Shown: positions 49,097-59,400 of the stretch, piece after piece | Layout of the letters: every line of letters starts with the position of its first letter | How positions within the stretch are numbered: the first letter of the stretch is position 1 | Translations under genes and position numbers: made by a program | Virus record (IMG/VR): IMGVR_UViG_3300028377_000008 | Span: 1-64,000 of that record | DNA length: 64,000 bases | Source of the DNA: a virus | Strand: one strand, 5' to 3' | Notes under the pieces: model-generated | The model's input: only the letters and a program-made list of their open reading frames with translations | Told to the model about the DNA's origin: nothing | The model's database searches: none

Positions 49097-49375
49097 ATGA
49101 AAGACAGCATCCATCATCGAGTAATAATGTCAAAAAGGGTTGCTGCTAAGTATATAGACTCAGTTGCTGAAGTAGGAAGAACTTTGACCGTATACTTCTC
49201 AGACGATCGTGTAATGCGATCTTTTGTGAAGGACGTGAAGGTGGCTTCATACGGATCAAGCGTGTCAGTAACCGAAGGGTTTGACCACGCTACTTTTATG
49301 TCCACTGATCAGGACGCAATTCATAATGTTGTATCCAAGGCTGATAAATTGGGCCTTGAATCCACTGAAATGTAA
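49097..49375 (+). CDS. small unknown protein, first of the late genes
   Basis: 92 residues, AAAGGAG upstream. Contains 'MSKRVAAKYIDSVAEVGRTL', similar to short 'RVAxKY' segments in several proteins of this window (18472, 49724, 62339). No known family. Confidence 0.7.
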   Translation: MKDSIHHRVIMSKRVAAKYIDSVAEVGRTLTVYFSDDRVMRSFVKDVKVASYGSSVSVTEGFDHATFMSTDQDAIHNVVSKADKLGLESTEM

Positions 49376-49395
49376 TTCAGCCCGAGGACTACACT

Positions 49396-49719
49396 ATGAG
49401 CAACTGGTACGATAATTTTACTAATTTTGATGTCTCGAAGGTCGCCACTAAGTCGACCGGAATGGACTATTTCCTTAGCGACACCATTGAAGCCGACGAA
49501 CGGTTTCATGATATGCGCCATGCTACTATAGCAGATGAGATGCCTGATCAAATGAGGGTAGCTTCTGTGGACCAACTATCAGGCTTTACCCGTGTTGCGA
49601 ATACCAACACCTTAGTTCGTAAGTCAGAACAGGACCTATGGTCTCTCAAAGAAGGCGATGATGGGGAATTCCTTATCGAACGTCTTTTCGATGAAACCGG
49701 TAATCCCTTGAAGGTGTGA
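49396..49719 (+). CDS. small unknown protein
   Basis: 107 residues with CGAGGA before ATG. Acidic, unrecognised; probably expressed with the late genes around it. Confidence 0.7.
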   Translation: MSNWYDNFTNFDVSKVATKSTGMDYFLSDTIEADERFHDMRHATIADEMPDQMRVASVDQLSGFTRVANTNTLVRKSEQDLWSLKEGDDGEFLIERLFDETGNPLKV

Positions 49720-49723
49720 TCAT

Positions 49724-50551
49724 ATGGTTTCCATGCTAGGATTTGAAAAATTTCTCAGGGAAAATCGTACCTGGTTTAAAATAGACTCTCTATCTAATAA
49801 CTCAATAACTTTTATTACCAGAGATAACGGCAACGTAGGTTCCGAAACTCCTGGTAGGGAAGACTTACTAGAAGCTAAGAGATTACGAAAACTTTTAAAG
49901 TCCGAGTTTCCTGAGTGGAAATGGGAAGCGGATTATGTAGATGAATGGGTAGAGGTCACTGGTACTTATGTAGGAGAAATGCGAATGTCTTCAAAGAAAC
50001 GAATTACGATCTCCAGTGGAGACTCTTTACATGTAAAAGTGGCGAAAAGAGTCTTCGCTAAGAAAGCTGGAGTACCTGTATCCCGAACTAAAACAGCGGG
50101 AGAGATTCGATTCATTAAGGATCAAGGACCTGAACAGAGAGAAATCCCTTCTGATTTTAAGTTCAAATCGAAATATGTCAAGCCTCTTTCCAAAACAATG
50201 TGGTCGCTGTCCGTTGCAATGGGGCATTTGATTTCTGCAAAGGATAGATTCACTAAGATCAAAAGTGTGAATATCTCTCCTGATGGAAAGTTGGGAGGTA
50301 AAGGGTATATTCAAGAAATTAGAGAGATGAGAAAAGGTCTTGGAGAAGCTATCGAAATTATTACTAACAGTATTGATACGATTTCAGATGAAATTCGTGC
50401 GGATCATTGGAAAGAACCAATTGAAACAATGTCGCAGGATGATCAAGACGAAGTAGATGAGATTATGGAAGAAGCGGAAGACATCATTTCGGATCCCGAA
50501 GGTTTTGGGGATGATGAAGTTGATGAAATGGAAGAGAATCTTCAAGATTAA
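49724..50551 (+). CDS. unknown protein, basic body and acidic tail
   Basis: 275 residues, AAGGTG before ATG. The middle is basic ('HVKVAKRVFAKKAGVPVSRT'), the last 45 residues acidic ('DQDEVDEIMEEAEDIISD'). Likely virion or assembly protein by position only. Confidence 0.7.
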   Translation: MVSMLGFEKFLRENRTWFKIDSLSNNSITFITRDNGNVGSETPGREDLLEAKRLRKLLKSEFPEWKWEADYVDEWVEVTGTYVGEMRMSSKKRITISSGDSLHVKVAKRVFAKKAGVPVSRTKTAGEIRFIKDQGPEQREIPSDFKFKSKYVKPLSKTMWSLSVAMGHLISAKDRFTKIKSVNISPDGKLGGKGYIQEIREMRKGLGEAIEIITNSIDTISDEIRADHWKEPIETMSQDDQDEVDEIMEEAEDIISDPEGFGDDEVDEMEENLQD

Positions 50552-50578
50552 CACTTCGCGATAGCCCAGGTAAAAAAT

Positions 50579-53500
50579 ATGGCTGATTTAGGTGATCTCA
50601 CAACGCTTCTTTCTGACGAGTCGAAAACCCTTTCCGATTTGGATTGGGTTAACGTCGATGAAGAAGAGTACCGTGAGTATGAAAAACTACCAAAACAGAA
50701 CTTGGATGCTATCCCGGATCTTGAGGAACAGTGGGGATATTTAACAGATGAAGACAAGTATCGTCTTTCCCCTGAGAATAGAGAACCGTCCAAGCCTAAC
50801 ACACCGTTCTGGTCTGAGAGAGAAATCTCTAATGATCTGACCGATGATGTTAAATTGGAAGTAGTAGAGCAGTTTCTACGAAAGCACTTGATGGCAGGTA
50901 CAACGGCTAAAGAGGCTACTACTCTTCTCAAGTCTCATTTTGATAAGAGTGTTTTAGCAAAAGCAACCGACACAATCAAGAAAGCGTTTTCCGAGCGTGG
51001 ACTTATTGGTACGGTCTATGTAGATTCATCTCTTTTCCCTAATTGTGACCAAGGGGAAGGACAGGATTTTGTAGGACGTCATAATAAGGGCGCTAAATTT
51101 GTTGTGGCGAAAGACAAATGCTCCGGTTGTGTATGGGCAAAAGAAGAAAAATGTTCTAGGTTCCAAAAGGAACTGGTATTTGATATTCAATATACCGAAG
51201 ATACCTGGGCTTTTTATCGAAATAAAGCTGAATCTCTAGGAAAAGACCTTTCTGGAATACCAGAACATTTTCCAGTCAAAGAGAAAATTAGAAATGCTTC
51301 TCTAGCTCCCTTAAAGCAAGGGACAGAGGCTATCGACGGCAGACCTGTAGTCAGGAACCTTGCTGCTACTGTATCTTCTAAGCAAGCTCTCACGTCCCTT
51401 GAAAGTGCTGAAATTCAGAGGGAAGTAGTTGCAAACGTTTATCGATCTGGAAAATTGAAGAAGATCGGTAAGGCGATGTTGGAAGGAAACCACGGTCCCG
51501 AAGTTCGTGATGCAATTGCATCCGATAAGGGACTTGCATCCTTAGAGCCTCACGTTAATTTGATGGGTCGTTTATATGCTGACCTTAGTTTCTTTGATAC
51601 TAGAGAAGCTGCGGATGCCTATTTAAAGGAACATAAAGGATTGCTTACTTATGGTAAGCCTTCTGATGAGAAAGTTGCATCTTCTTCTTTTCAATCATTT
51701 TCCCTTAACTCCCCAAAAGCTCTTAATAGGATCCTACACCGATATGCGTTATCGCAATACGGTCCTGATTATGAAGCTACCAAAGGGGAAGTCATTGCGA
51801 AGATGGGAAAAAGAGTAGCTTCCTTTAATGAGGACAAGCTACGTTCTTTTGCGCAAAGTGTTTATGCTTCCCCTCTTCCCGAGAAAATTCGACATTACGA
51901 ACATTTAGCACCGTCCATTTTTGACCCCACTCGTGGTATTTCATCCTCAGAAGCTCGTCAGAGCGTCGCAGAGACCGAGATTACTAGAGAGAAGGTAGAC
52001 TCAAGGTATCGTCCTGAGATAGCCCGTAAACTTGCTCATAAGATGCTCAAGGGAGACCATAGTGATGCAATGGCTTCAAGGTTGGCTTCGGAAGGTTTTG
52101 ATACCTTAGAGGCTCACATTCACTTGATGGGTCGTCTCTATGTATTATCTTCTTACGTTACAAAAGATGAATTGGCGAAGTTCAAAAATCCTAAATTGTC
52201 AAGCCTACCTTATCTGGCATCCTCTGAATTGGAAGAATTTTTTGAAAAGGATTCTACTAAGGCAGCGGTTCTAAAAAGATATGCGAAGGTCAAAGGCTTC
52301 GGAACTTCTACTAAAGGGCGGAAAGTTATCGCGTCTCTTTATCCAAAGATTCAAGAAATGCCTACCAGCGAGTTTCAGTCGTTTACACAGATGATATATT
52401 CACGACCTGTATTTTCTAAAACTGCTGAATACCATTCTTATGACCAGAATCCTGATGACCCAACTCTTAACCTTACCCCAGACCAAGCGGAGTCCAAGTT
52501 ACGATCTAAGAAAGTAACTAGAACTAAGGTGGTCAAGAACAATCCCAGGACAGCAAATATTAGGGAAGGGGAAACCTTTGCAGATCTTAATGCTCGCAAT
52601 AAAGTAGCTCGTAGAATGCTTGCAGGGGACCACGGACCGGCTATCAAAGCTTTGATTGATACTGACCCCGTACTGTTCCCTTTAAAGCCTCATATGAACC
52701 TGCTAGGGCGTTTGTACACCGCTTCTTTTCCTTTCACTAAAGAAGAAGAGAAAGCTGCTTTTACACAAAGGAATGCTCATTTGCAATCTCTTCCTGTGAT
52801 GGAAGATATGAAAGCTTTTTTCTCTAAGGAGATCACACATTCTGCCATCCTTAGACGAATGGCCCTTGCAAAAGGTCTCCATCCTGTGGATGACGAAGAC
52901 AAAATTGCAGCATTGGTAGAGTTAAAACTACCTGAGATGCACAATCATAGTGTTTCTACCGTTCATAAGATAGCACAGGCGACTTTTGGAAAGATTCTTC
53001 CTCTGTCTGTGAAGAAGTACAGACATGCTATCTACTCTACAACGCAAGTAAAAGAGAGTGAGATGGAAGTAAGCCCCAAGGATCTTGAATCTTTTAAAAC
53101 GAAGATCAATTCTAAGGAAGCCGGAACTGCTACTAGAGACCTCCGCTATTATCTTAAAAAGAATGGTGGCAGAAAGATTATAGCAACTCTTAATGCCCGT
53201 TTCGGAATGGATCTGGTCAAGACAGTTTGGCTTTCCCAAAATAAAACGTCTTCTAATGTGCGTAATTATGCACAAGGTCAAAAATTAGAAGAAGTGGTTC
53301 TGGCTGCGGTTACGGATCCCGAATTTCAACCTGTAGGCACTGAGTCAGTTTTACTTCCTGAATTTTTTGAAACAAAAATTGGCCGTTGGCTTCGGGATAG
53401 AATGCTCTCAGGATCTTATGGATCCAAACTGTCTTCTGAGATACGAAAAACTTTCTCAGAAGAAGATATCGTCAAAAATGCTCCTCTTATCCTTGCTATG

Positions 53501-54238
53501 CGAGAAGAAGAAGGTCTGTTTGGAAGGTCTTATAGTACCGCTGATTCTTTTGCGGACTGCGCAGTAGGAAAGAGAGCCATGAATGAGACACTGTCTCAGA
53601 TCGTAAAAGGCTCTAAATGTGGAGGATGTGTTTATAATAAGAGTGGATCCTGTCTCCTCTACGGTAAAGATTTGTTACCTGAACCCAAGTACAATGAACG
53701 TCAAGTTCAAAAAGCGCTTGGATATCGAGTCAGGTCCGGATCAATCAATAGAAGAGACGCTAAATCTCTAGTATCCCAGAACATGAACCTTCGAGATAAG
53801 GTTAGAATGGCGCATACGCAATCTTCCAGTACAGATACCCTAGAAGCTGATATCAGTACCACAGGGTTTTATGGAAATTCATTAGAGAGTGCCAAATCTG
53901 AAAAGAAAGTTGGTTCTATGCTCTATGAAGCTAGACAACTCCTTATGAAAGGTAATTCCTCTGAGGATGTTAAAGAAAATCTCAAGTCTAAATTCGGAAG
54001 TCAAGTCTTTAAAATGGGATCGGTGTACCTTGATAAAATTATCGAGAGAACCCAAAACCATATGAGCGATTTGATGGATGAGCGAACTCTTAATGCTACA
54101 ACAGGTCTGGAGCAAATGGAAGAGTTAGAAATGACCGCATCCCATGTCAATTCTGAGATGGGCAATATTGAATTTAACAAAGAATCTACACAAGCCCCGA
54201 TGGAAGGAATTTCATTTGGTGGTTTCACAACGGAGTAA
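50579..54238 (+). CDS. large repeat protein with two Cys4 sites (putative virion protein)
   Basis: 1219 residues. Three copies of a ~190-residue unit are visible, each with 'KML.GDH' followed by 'H(V/I/M)(N/H)L(M/L)GRLY' at His325, His513 and His705. A related Cys-bearing module lies at each end: Cys156, Cys181, Cys184, Cys191 ('CSGCVWAKEEKC') and Cys994, Cys1014, Cys1017, Cys1024 ('CGGCVYNKSGSC'), each preceded by a 'Y..SxxF' strand like the one after GRLY. The Cys sites probably bind zinc or Fe-S. Length, repeats and position next to packaging genes suggest a structural or internal virion protein. I cannot name a family. Confidence 0.75.
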   Translation: MADLGDLTTLLSDESKTLSDLDWVNVDEEEYREYEKLPKQNLDAIPDLEEQWGYLTDEDKYRLSPENREPSKPNTPFWSEREISNDLTDDVKLEVVEQFLRKHLMAGTTAKEATTLLKSHFDKSVLAKATDTIKKAFSERGLIGTVYVDSSLFPNCDQGEGQDFVGRHNKGAKFVVAKDKCSGCVWAKEEKCSRFQKELVFDIQYTEDTWAFYRNKAESLGKDLSGIPEHFPVKEKIRNASLAPLKQGTEAIDGRPVVRNLAATVSSKQALTSLESAEIQREVVANVYRSGKLKKIGKAMLEGNHGPEVRDAIASDKGLASLEPHVNLMGRLYADLSFFDTREAADAYLKEHKGLLTYGKPSDEKVASSSFQSFSLNSPKALNRILHRYALSQYGPDYEATKGEVIAKMGKRVASFNEDKLRSFAQSVYASPLPEKIRHYEHLAPSIFDPTRGISSSEARQSVAETEITREKVDSRYRPEIARKLAHKMLKGDHSDAMASRLASEGFDTLEAHIHLMGRLYVLSSYVTKDELAKFKNPKLSSLPYLASSELEEFFEKDSTKAAVLKRYAKVKGFGTSTKGRKVIASLYPKIQEMPTSEFQSFTQMIYSRPVFSKTAEYHSYDQNPDDPTLNLTPDQAESKLRSKKVTRTKVVKNNPRTANIREGETFADLNARNKVARRMLAGDHGPAIKALIDTDPVLFPLKPHMNLLGRLYTASFPFTKEEEKAAFTQRNAHLQSLPVMEDMKAFFSKEITHSAILRRMALAKGLHPVDDEDKIAALVELKLPEMHNHSVSTVHKIAQATFGKILPLSVKKYRHAIYSTTQVKESEMEVSPKDLESFKTKINSKEAGTATRDLRYYLKKNGGRKIIATLNARFGMDLVKTVWLSQNKTSSNVRNYAQGQKLEEVVLAAVTDPEFQPVGTESVLLPEFFETKIGRWLRDRMLSGSYGSKLSSEIRKTFSEEDIVKNAPLILAMREEEGLFGRSYSTADSFADCAVGKRAMNETLSQIVKGSKCGGCVYNKSGSCLLYGKDLLPEPKYNERQVQKALGYRVRSGSINRRDAKSLVSQNMNLRDKVRMAHTQSSSTDTLEADISTTGFYGNSLESAKSEKKVGSMLYEARQLLMKGNSSEDVKENLKSKFGSQVFKMGSVYLDKIIERTQNHMSDLMDERTLNATTGLEQMEELEMTASHVNSEMGNIEFNKESTQAPMEGISFGGFTTE

Positions 54239-54240
54239 TT

Positions 54241-54777
54241 ATGTCAAATCTAAAGAAAAGCCTTATTCGTCTAGGAAATCAAAAACCTGAGTTACGGCAG
54301 CATATTGTTCCCGTACTGACTCGTATTTCCAGTGATACTAGTAGGGGAAAGACATCTGCTTTTATTCGGAAAGGAGACCCCTATTCGGTTTCTCCTTCCA
54401 AAACTGATACCTCTTCTATGTCTAGGGAAGGATCAATGGTTCGCATCAAAAAGCGAACTTCATTGGGAGAACTTCTTTCTTCCTATATTGGTCATATCTC
54501 TAGTGAGCTAAAGGATTCTGTTGAAGGACTTGACGGAATGTCTTTTGAGCTTAGGGGTGAAGAGGATCTGGGCTTTCGTTTTACTAAGCATGATGAGGAT
54601 GGAGAGAAGATTACCTTTTTCGCAGATGTTTCTTTTTCTCTGGCTCCCGAGTATATCAATATTGACATCAAAGGTGCCCGAGGATCTAAAAACTTCTCAG
54701 ATAAGATCCGTATGTTTATGACGGACCCTGCTAGAAAAACTGTTCAGCGTATTGCATCTTATTTGAATAGACAGTAA
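54241..54777 (+). CDS. unknown protein with the shared 'NLKxxLIRLG' N-terminal tag
   Basis: 178 residues; GGAG of the previous gene's end is its SD. Begins MSNLKKSLIRLGN..KPELRQHI, fourth member of the tagged set. The remainder is an alpha/beta domain. Being among late genes supports a virion link for the tag. Confidence 0.75.
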   Translation: MSNLKKSLIRLGNQKPELRQHIVPVLTRISSDTSRGKTSAFIRKGDPYSVSPSKTDTSSMSREGSMVRIKKRTSLGELLSSYIGHISSELKDSVEGLDGMSFELRGEEDLGFRFTKHDEDGEKITFFADVSFSLAPEYINIDIKGARGSKNFSDKIRMFMTDPARKTVQRIASYLNRQ

Positions 54778-54810
54778 TTCAAGTCTGTTTAGATACTAGA
54801 GGTAAAAATT

Positions 54811-55371
54811 ATGAGTTCTAAATATCCAAAGCCGGTTACTTCTGTAACTTTAAAGAAGAAAACCAAACGGGGAAGGGGCAGACCTAGGAAAATTAAGCTC
54901 CTTCCCAAAAGTCCTGAGATTAGGGAGGTCCTAAAACAGAAGTCTAAGCATCTTCAAAAAGATAATCTTACGTCTATGCTGGGAGAGAATCCTGATTCGT
55001 TAGATGTTTTAGATATGCTTATGATCGAACTGGCCAAGGAAGCTGCTTCTCTTCACTTTGAAAGAGGGGAGAGCGAACGAAAGGGGGAAGATACTTCGGT
55101 TCTCTCGTCAAAGAAAGTAACTGCTTTAAAAAGTGTTGCTGATATTTATTTTCGTAAACGGGATGCGGTCCTCGACCAGTCTTTTGATTTCAAGTCCAAG
55201 CGATTTGAAAAATTTATGACATGGTTACTTACTAGAGTAATTCGCAAGTCCGCCGAAGAGATGGATTTACCTTCTGAACAGATTTCGATTTTGTTCGACG
55301 AGATTGGAAAAAAGCTTGATGATGATAGTAGATGGGACAAGGAAGCAATGGCCTATATCAAAGCTGACTAA
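54811..55371 (+). CDS. putative terminase small subunit (AT-hook protein)
   Basis: 186 residues. A basic N-terminus has an AT-hook core, 'KRGRGRPRKIK' (about 18-28), and the rest is helical ('LMIELAKEAASLHFERGE', 'ALKSVADIYFRKRDAVLDQ'). Small terminases are DNA-binding helical oligomers encoded just before TerL, as here. The assignment rests on position and composition. Confidence 0.55.
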   Translation: MSSKYPKPVTSVTLKKKTKRGRGRPRKIKLLPKSPEIREVLKQKSKHLQKDNLTSMLGENPDSLDVLDMLMIELAKEAASLHFERGESERKGEDTSVLSSKKVTALKSVADIYFRKRDAVLDQSFDFKSKRFEKFMTWLLTRVIRKSAEEMDLPSEQISILFDEIGKKLDDDSRWDKEAMAYIKAD

Positions 55372-55453
55372 CCTATTTATTTAATCAACACCCTCATACC
55401 TGAAGGGTTGGGTCTTCTTACGAAATGACCTAACAACGACTACGATAAAAACG

Positions 55454-55489
55454 ATGATCTCCAGTCCTTCCTAAGTTACTGGAGATTAT
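55454..55489 (+). promoter_or_regulatory. hairpin that buries the SD of the ATPase-only terminase gene
   Basis: ATCTCCAGT (55457-55465) pairs perfectly with ACTGGAGAT (55478-55486); with flanking bases the stem reaches 12 bp (55454-55465 with 55478-55489, one G-T). The 3' arm contains the only SD (TGGAG) of ATG 55491. A second hairpin (about 55417-55444) lies upstream. Translation should be low unless the stem is opened. Confidence 0.6.
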
Positions 55490-55490
55490 A

Positions 55491-56477
55491 ATGTCTAAAA
55501 CCCTCAAAAATATCATTGAATTTATAGAATGTACCAACGGCTTAGGATTTCATAAGCAAGGTCACTCTCTATTTCCTGTTCAAAAGTTCATCCTTAAAAT
55601 GACTTATGGCATTCCGTTAGATGATACGGATCGCTGTATCTCTATTTCCGAAACCTGGGAAGGTATTACTACTCATTCTTTTACTGAAAAGGAGTACTTA
55701 TCTTACCTTTATAATGAGGGAAGGTGTAGCACCAGCTATCAAAAATATTGTTCTGAATTAGTGCTGGTAGCGGGACGTAGGGGAGGTAAATCTCTTCTTT
55801 CTCAGATGATGATTTCTTATGAGTTGTATAAATTGTTATCTAAGAACAATCCCCAGACTTGTTATGGAATGCCTGAGGGTTCTTCATTACAAGTTATTTT
55901 GACTTCTGTGAATCTAGACCAATCTAGACTTTTTCATAAAGGTGTAATGGGTTTTATTAAAAATTCTCCCATTGCACAGTTCTTGGAAGAGTCTAGTAAG
56001 AGTCACGCTACTTTTTATACCCATCAGGATAGGTTGGAACAGAGAGATCCTACTTTGCGATTTCAGTCCCAAAGTTCTTCAGTGAAAAAGGGTCTTCATG
56101 GATTGCCTACTATTGTAGCAGCTTTTGATGAGATAGCTTTCTTTAAAGAGAATGATGCTCGTCATAAACTCCAAGAAGTACTCCCTTCTCTTCAAAGTTT
56201 CACACCGAAAAGCCCTTCTAATCCCTTAGTAGAGATCGGACCCTGCGAAGGAAAACTACTTTTATTTTCTTCTCCTTATAAGAAAGAAGGGTTTTTCTAT
56301 GATCGGTTTGAAAAAATTATGTCTCCTCAGACATCTCCTTTGCCTAGTTTAGCTCTTCAAATTCCTACCTGGGAAATGAATCCTTCTATTCCACTAGATT
56401 ATTATAAACAGGTTCATGAGAAAACTAAACCTGAAAGGTTTGATTCGGAATTCGGCGCTAAATTTATTTCTAAGTAA
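55491..56477 (+). CDS. ATPase-only paralogue of the terminase large subunit
   Basis: 328 residues that align along their whole length with the ATPase half of the TerL in the next gene: 'LFPVQKFILKM', Walker A GRRGGKS (about 95-101) without an intein, 'KNNPQTCYGMPEG', Walker B 'AAFDEIAFF', and 'PTWEMNPSIPLDYY'. It stops at 'EFGAKFISK', exactly where the nuclease domain begins in TerL ('EFGAEFTDK'). So there is no nuclease. It may be a motor subunit partner, a regulator, or a duplicated gene. The SD is inside a hairpin. Confidence 0.8.
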   Translation: MSKTLKNIIEFIECTNGLGFHKQGHSLFPVQKFILKMTYGIPLDDTDRCISISETWEGITTHSFTEKEYLSYLYNEGRCSTSYQKYCSELVLVAGRRGGKSLLSQMMISYELYKLLSKNNPQTCYGMPEGSSLQVILTSVNLDQSRLFHKGVMGFIKNSPIAQFLEESSKSHATFYTHQDRLEQRDPTLRFQSQSSSVKKGLHGLPTIVAAFDEIAFFKENDARHKLQEVLPSLQSFTPKSPSNPLVEIGPCEGKLLLFSSPYKKEGFFYDRFEKIMSPQTSPLPSLALQIPTWEMNPSIPLDYYKQVHEKTKPERFDSEFGAKFISK

Positions 56478-56492
56478 AAGGGGAATCACACC

Positions 56493-59400
56493 GTGTCATT
56501 ATCTGATTTAGCTAGAAAAATAGGTAGGGAACAGGAGGACGGATCTGGAGGTAAGAAGAAGACCGATGATGTAATGAATATCATCGAATTCATCGAATCT
56601 CCTTTCGGACTTCGTTTCGCTAAAGAGATTTGTGGACAAGCCCTGTTCCCTGTTCAGAGATTTATCCTCAAAATGTTCTATAATTTGGAACTTGATGACA
56701 CGGATCCCTATGTCAAAGTCCCTAAATCCTGGAGGTATGCCCAGAAGGATGGCGCAGGAATGCTGGAATTCACTGAGGTTGGCTATCTAGAATATCTATA
56801 TAGTCAGGGCCGCTGTAATATCAAAGAGCAGGACCACGATAGAAGAGAATTGATCCTTCCGATTGGCAGACGTAGTGGGAAATGTGGATCGCTAGACGGT
56901 ACGTTTCTTCTTACCTCTCAAGGTCTCCAGACGCTTCGTGAGCTTGCTCCTGACCAGAAAATGACCTCAGACACATGGTATGACCTTAAAGGGTTTGAGG
57001 TCGCACAGGAAGGGAAACTTAAGAGAGCAGAAGCCGACGCTTTTTACTATAACGGGTTTGAAGATACCTATAAGATCGAATCACACTGCGGCTATGACAT
57101 AGAATGCACGGCTGAACATAGGGTCAAGGTATTAGGATCCGATGGGACTATAGATTGGAAGTACGGGGATCAAATCAAGGAAGGGGACCATCTCTGTATT
57201 CATAGAAATACTGATCTCTGGCCTACAGAATATTTAGACCTTTCTGAGTTTAACAATGAAAAGGGTCATAAAGAATTTTCAACCCCAGAATATCTAACAG
57301 AAGACTTTGCAACCCTTATGGGAATATTGGTGGGCGACGGATCTTGGACTAGTAAATCCTCTATTGGAGTTACGGTAGGTCCCTATCCAGAAATGATTTC
57401 AATTTGTGAAGATCTTTTCAAGGAACTAATGGGGGAAAGTCTTTGGACTCAGAAATTAGATCTCGAAGGTTTGGAATCCGGAACAGGAACGCTACGCTAT
57501 CATAGTACAGGATTCCGAGAGTTTCTACATGACTTGGGTTGGAATTACGATGCTAAATCCAATGATAAGGAAATACCTTGGTCGATTCGGAGATCCCCCA
57601 AACAGGTTGTCTCAGCTTTTCTTAAGGGATTGTTTGAAACCGATGGCTGCGCAGATAACGGAAGGATTAGTTTTTGTACTGCATCTCCGAAAATGGCGAA
57701 ACAGGTTCAGTTACTTCTTCTAAATTTCGGTATCGTATCCAGAGTTAGAACTAGAGAAATAGAGGGCACTGACTATTATGATTTAGGTGTTTTTGGGATT
57801 CGATCTGCTAGGATTTTCAGTGAACAAATTGGATTTCTTACGGAAATAAAAAATAGTCAGGTTAAGACCCGACTAGAAACTTGTGGTATGAAATCTAAAT
57901 CTCGTTTGAATTCAATTCCACACCAAAAAGAATGGTCAAGGTCCCTTTTAGATTCTATTCCTAAGAACAATCCTTTATGCCACGGATCCTCAGAAAAAGG
58001 ATGGCGCAGGAGTCATGTAAGAAAAGAATTGGGAAATGTTTGTAAGCCCTCAAGTTCCGACCAGATGACGTATAGAAGACTTGTAAATACCCTTGAGTCT
58101 GCAAAAGAGAATGGGGCATCTAACACGTTAATATCGAAAGGTGAAGAATTCCTAGAAAAAGACTATTTCTTTGATCCAGTTGTGTCTGTGAAAGAAACTA
58201 GAACTGAAGTTGGGGATATTAGTGTTCCTGAGGGTCACCAATATGTAGCTAATGGAATGACCAATCATAATAGCTCGATCTCGGCTATGATTGCAGCTTA
58301 TGAAATGTATAAGCTGCTAAAGAAATATAACCCACAAGCCTATTACGGTACTCCTGAGGGCGCCCCTATTCAGATTTGTTCAATTGCTACCTCGAAGGAT
58401 CAGGCTGCTTTGTTATATAAAGAGGTGCGCCGTCACTTCAATAATTGTAATTTCTTCTCCCAGTTTATGGGAAATGAGACACAAACGCAAGCTCTATTTC
58501 ATACCCCTCAGGATCAAGATAATGAGGGAGCGCCCTCTGTTAGAATTACGTTTTACTCTTCTGTAGCGAAAGGTATTCGTGGTTCTGCTAATATTGTGGC
58601 CATCATGGACGAGGTCGCTTTCTTTAATACGAGTGGTCAAGCTTCCGCTTCCGAAGTTTATCAGGCTCTCAACCCTTCTCTGGCGCAGTTCTCTCCCAAA
58701 GACCCTGACGACGCTTCCATACCTATTGGAGACTCAGAGGGTAGGATGATCCTCATCTCTTCCCCTTACGCCAAGCAGGGGCTGTTCTATGAGCAATATG
58801 AGATGGCTCTCTCTGGAGGACCCGGTTCAAAGGGTCTTTTAATGATTCAGGCTCCTACCTGGGAAGTGAATCCAACTATTCCTCATAATTATTTTGAGAA
58901 AGAGTACGAAAAAAATCCCATTGCATTCACCACAGAGTTCGGGGCTGAATTTACAGATAAGGTCAAGTCCTGGATTGAAAGAGATGATGATCTCCTAGCC
59001 TGCATTAATCCCGATTTAAGACCGGCTAAGAAAGGGAAAACTAGGGACCGGCATTTTCTTGGATTTGACCTGGCCCCGAAAGGGGACCGCACAGCTTTGG
59101 TACTTACACGATTAAAGGAAGACGTGATTCAGTTGGCTTATCATGAGCAATGGCAGGCTAAAACAGAGTGGCATTTACTGAATCCTCATTTGGAAAAGCC
59201 TATGGTTCCTTATGCTAGGGACTTGGGATCTGTTGAAACTCTGGATTACGAACAGATTGCTAACTGGATCGAAGAAGCCTGTAAACGGTTTTATGTCGTA
59301 GAAGGAGCTTATGACTCATTTGAAGGTATTGGTTTTGATCAGATTCTTCAAAGGCGTAATTTGTCAAGGATCAAAATGAACAATTTTACCCGGAGTACAA

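Noticed and set aside
55417-55444. Hairpin before the ATPase-only terminase as a terminator
   Set aside because: The stem needs a G-T pair and is followed by AACAACGAC, not a T-run.
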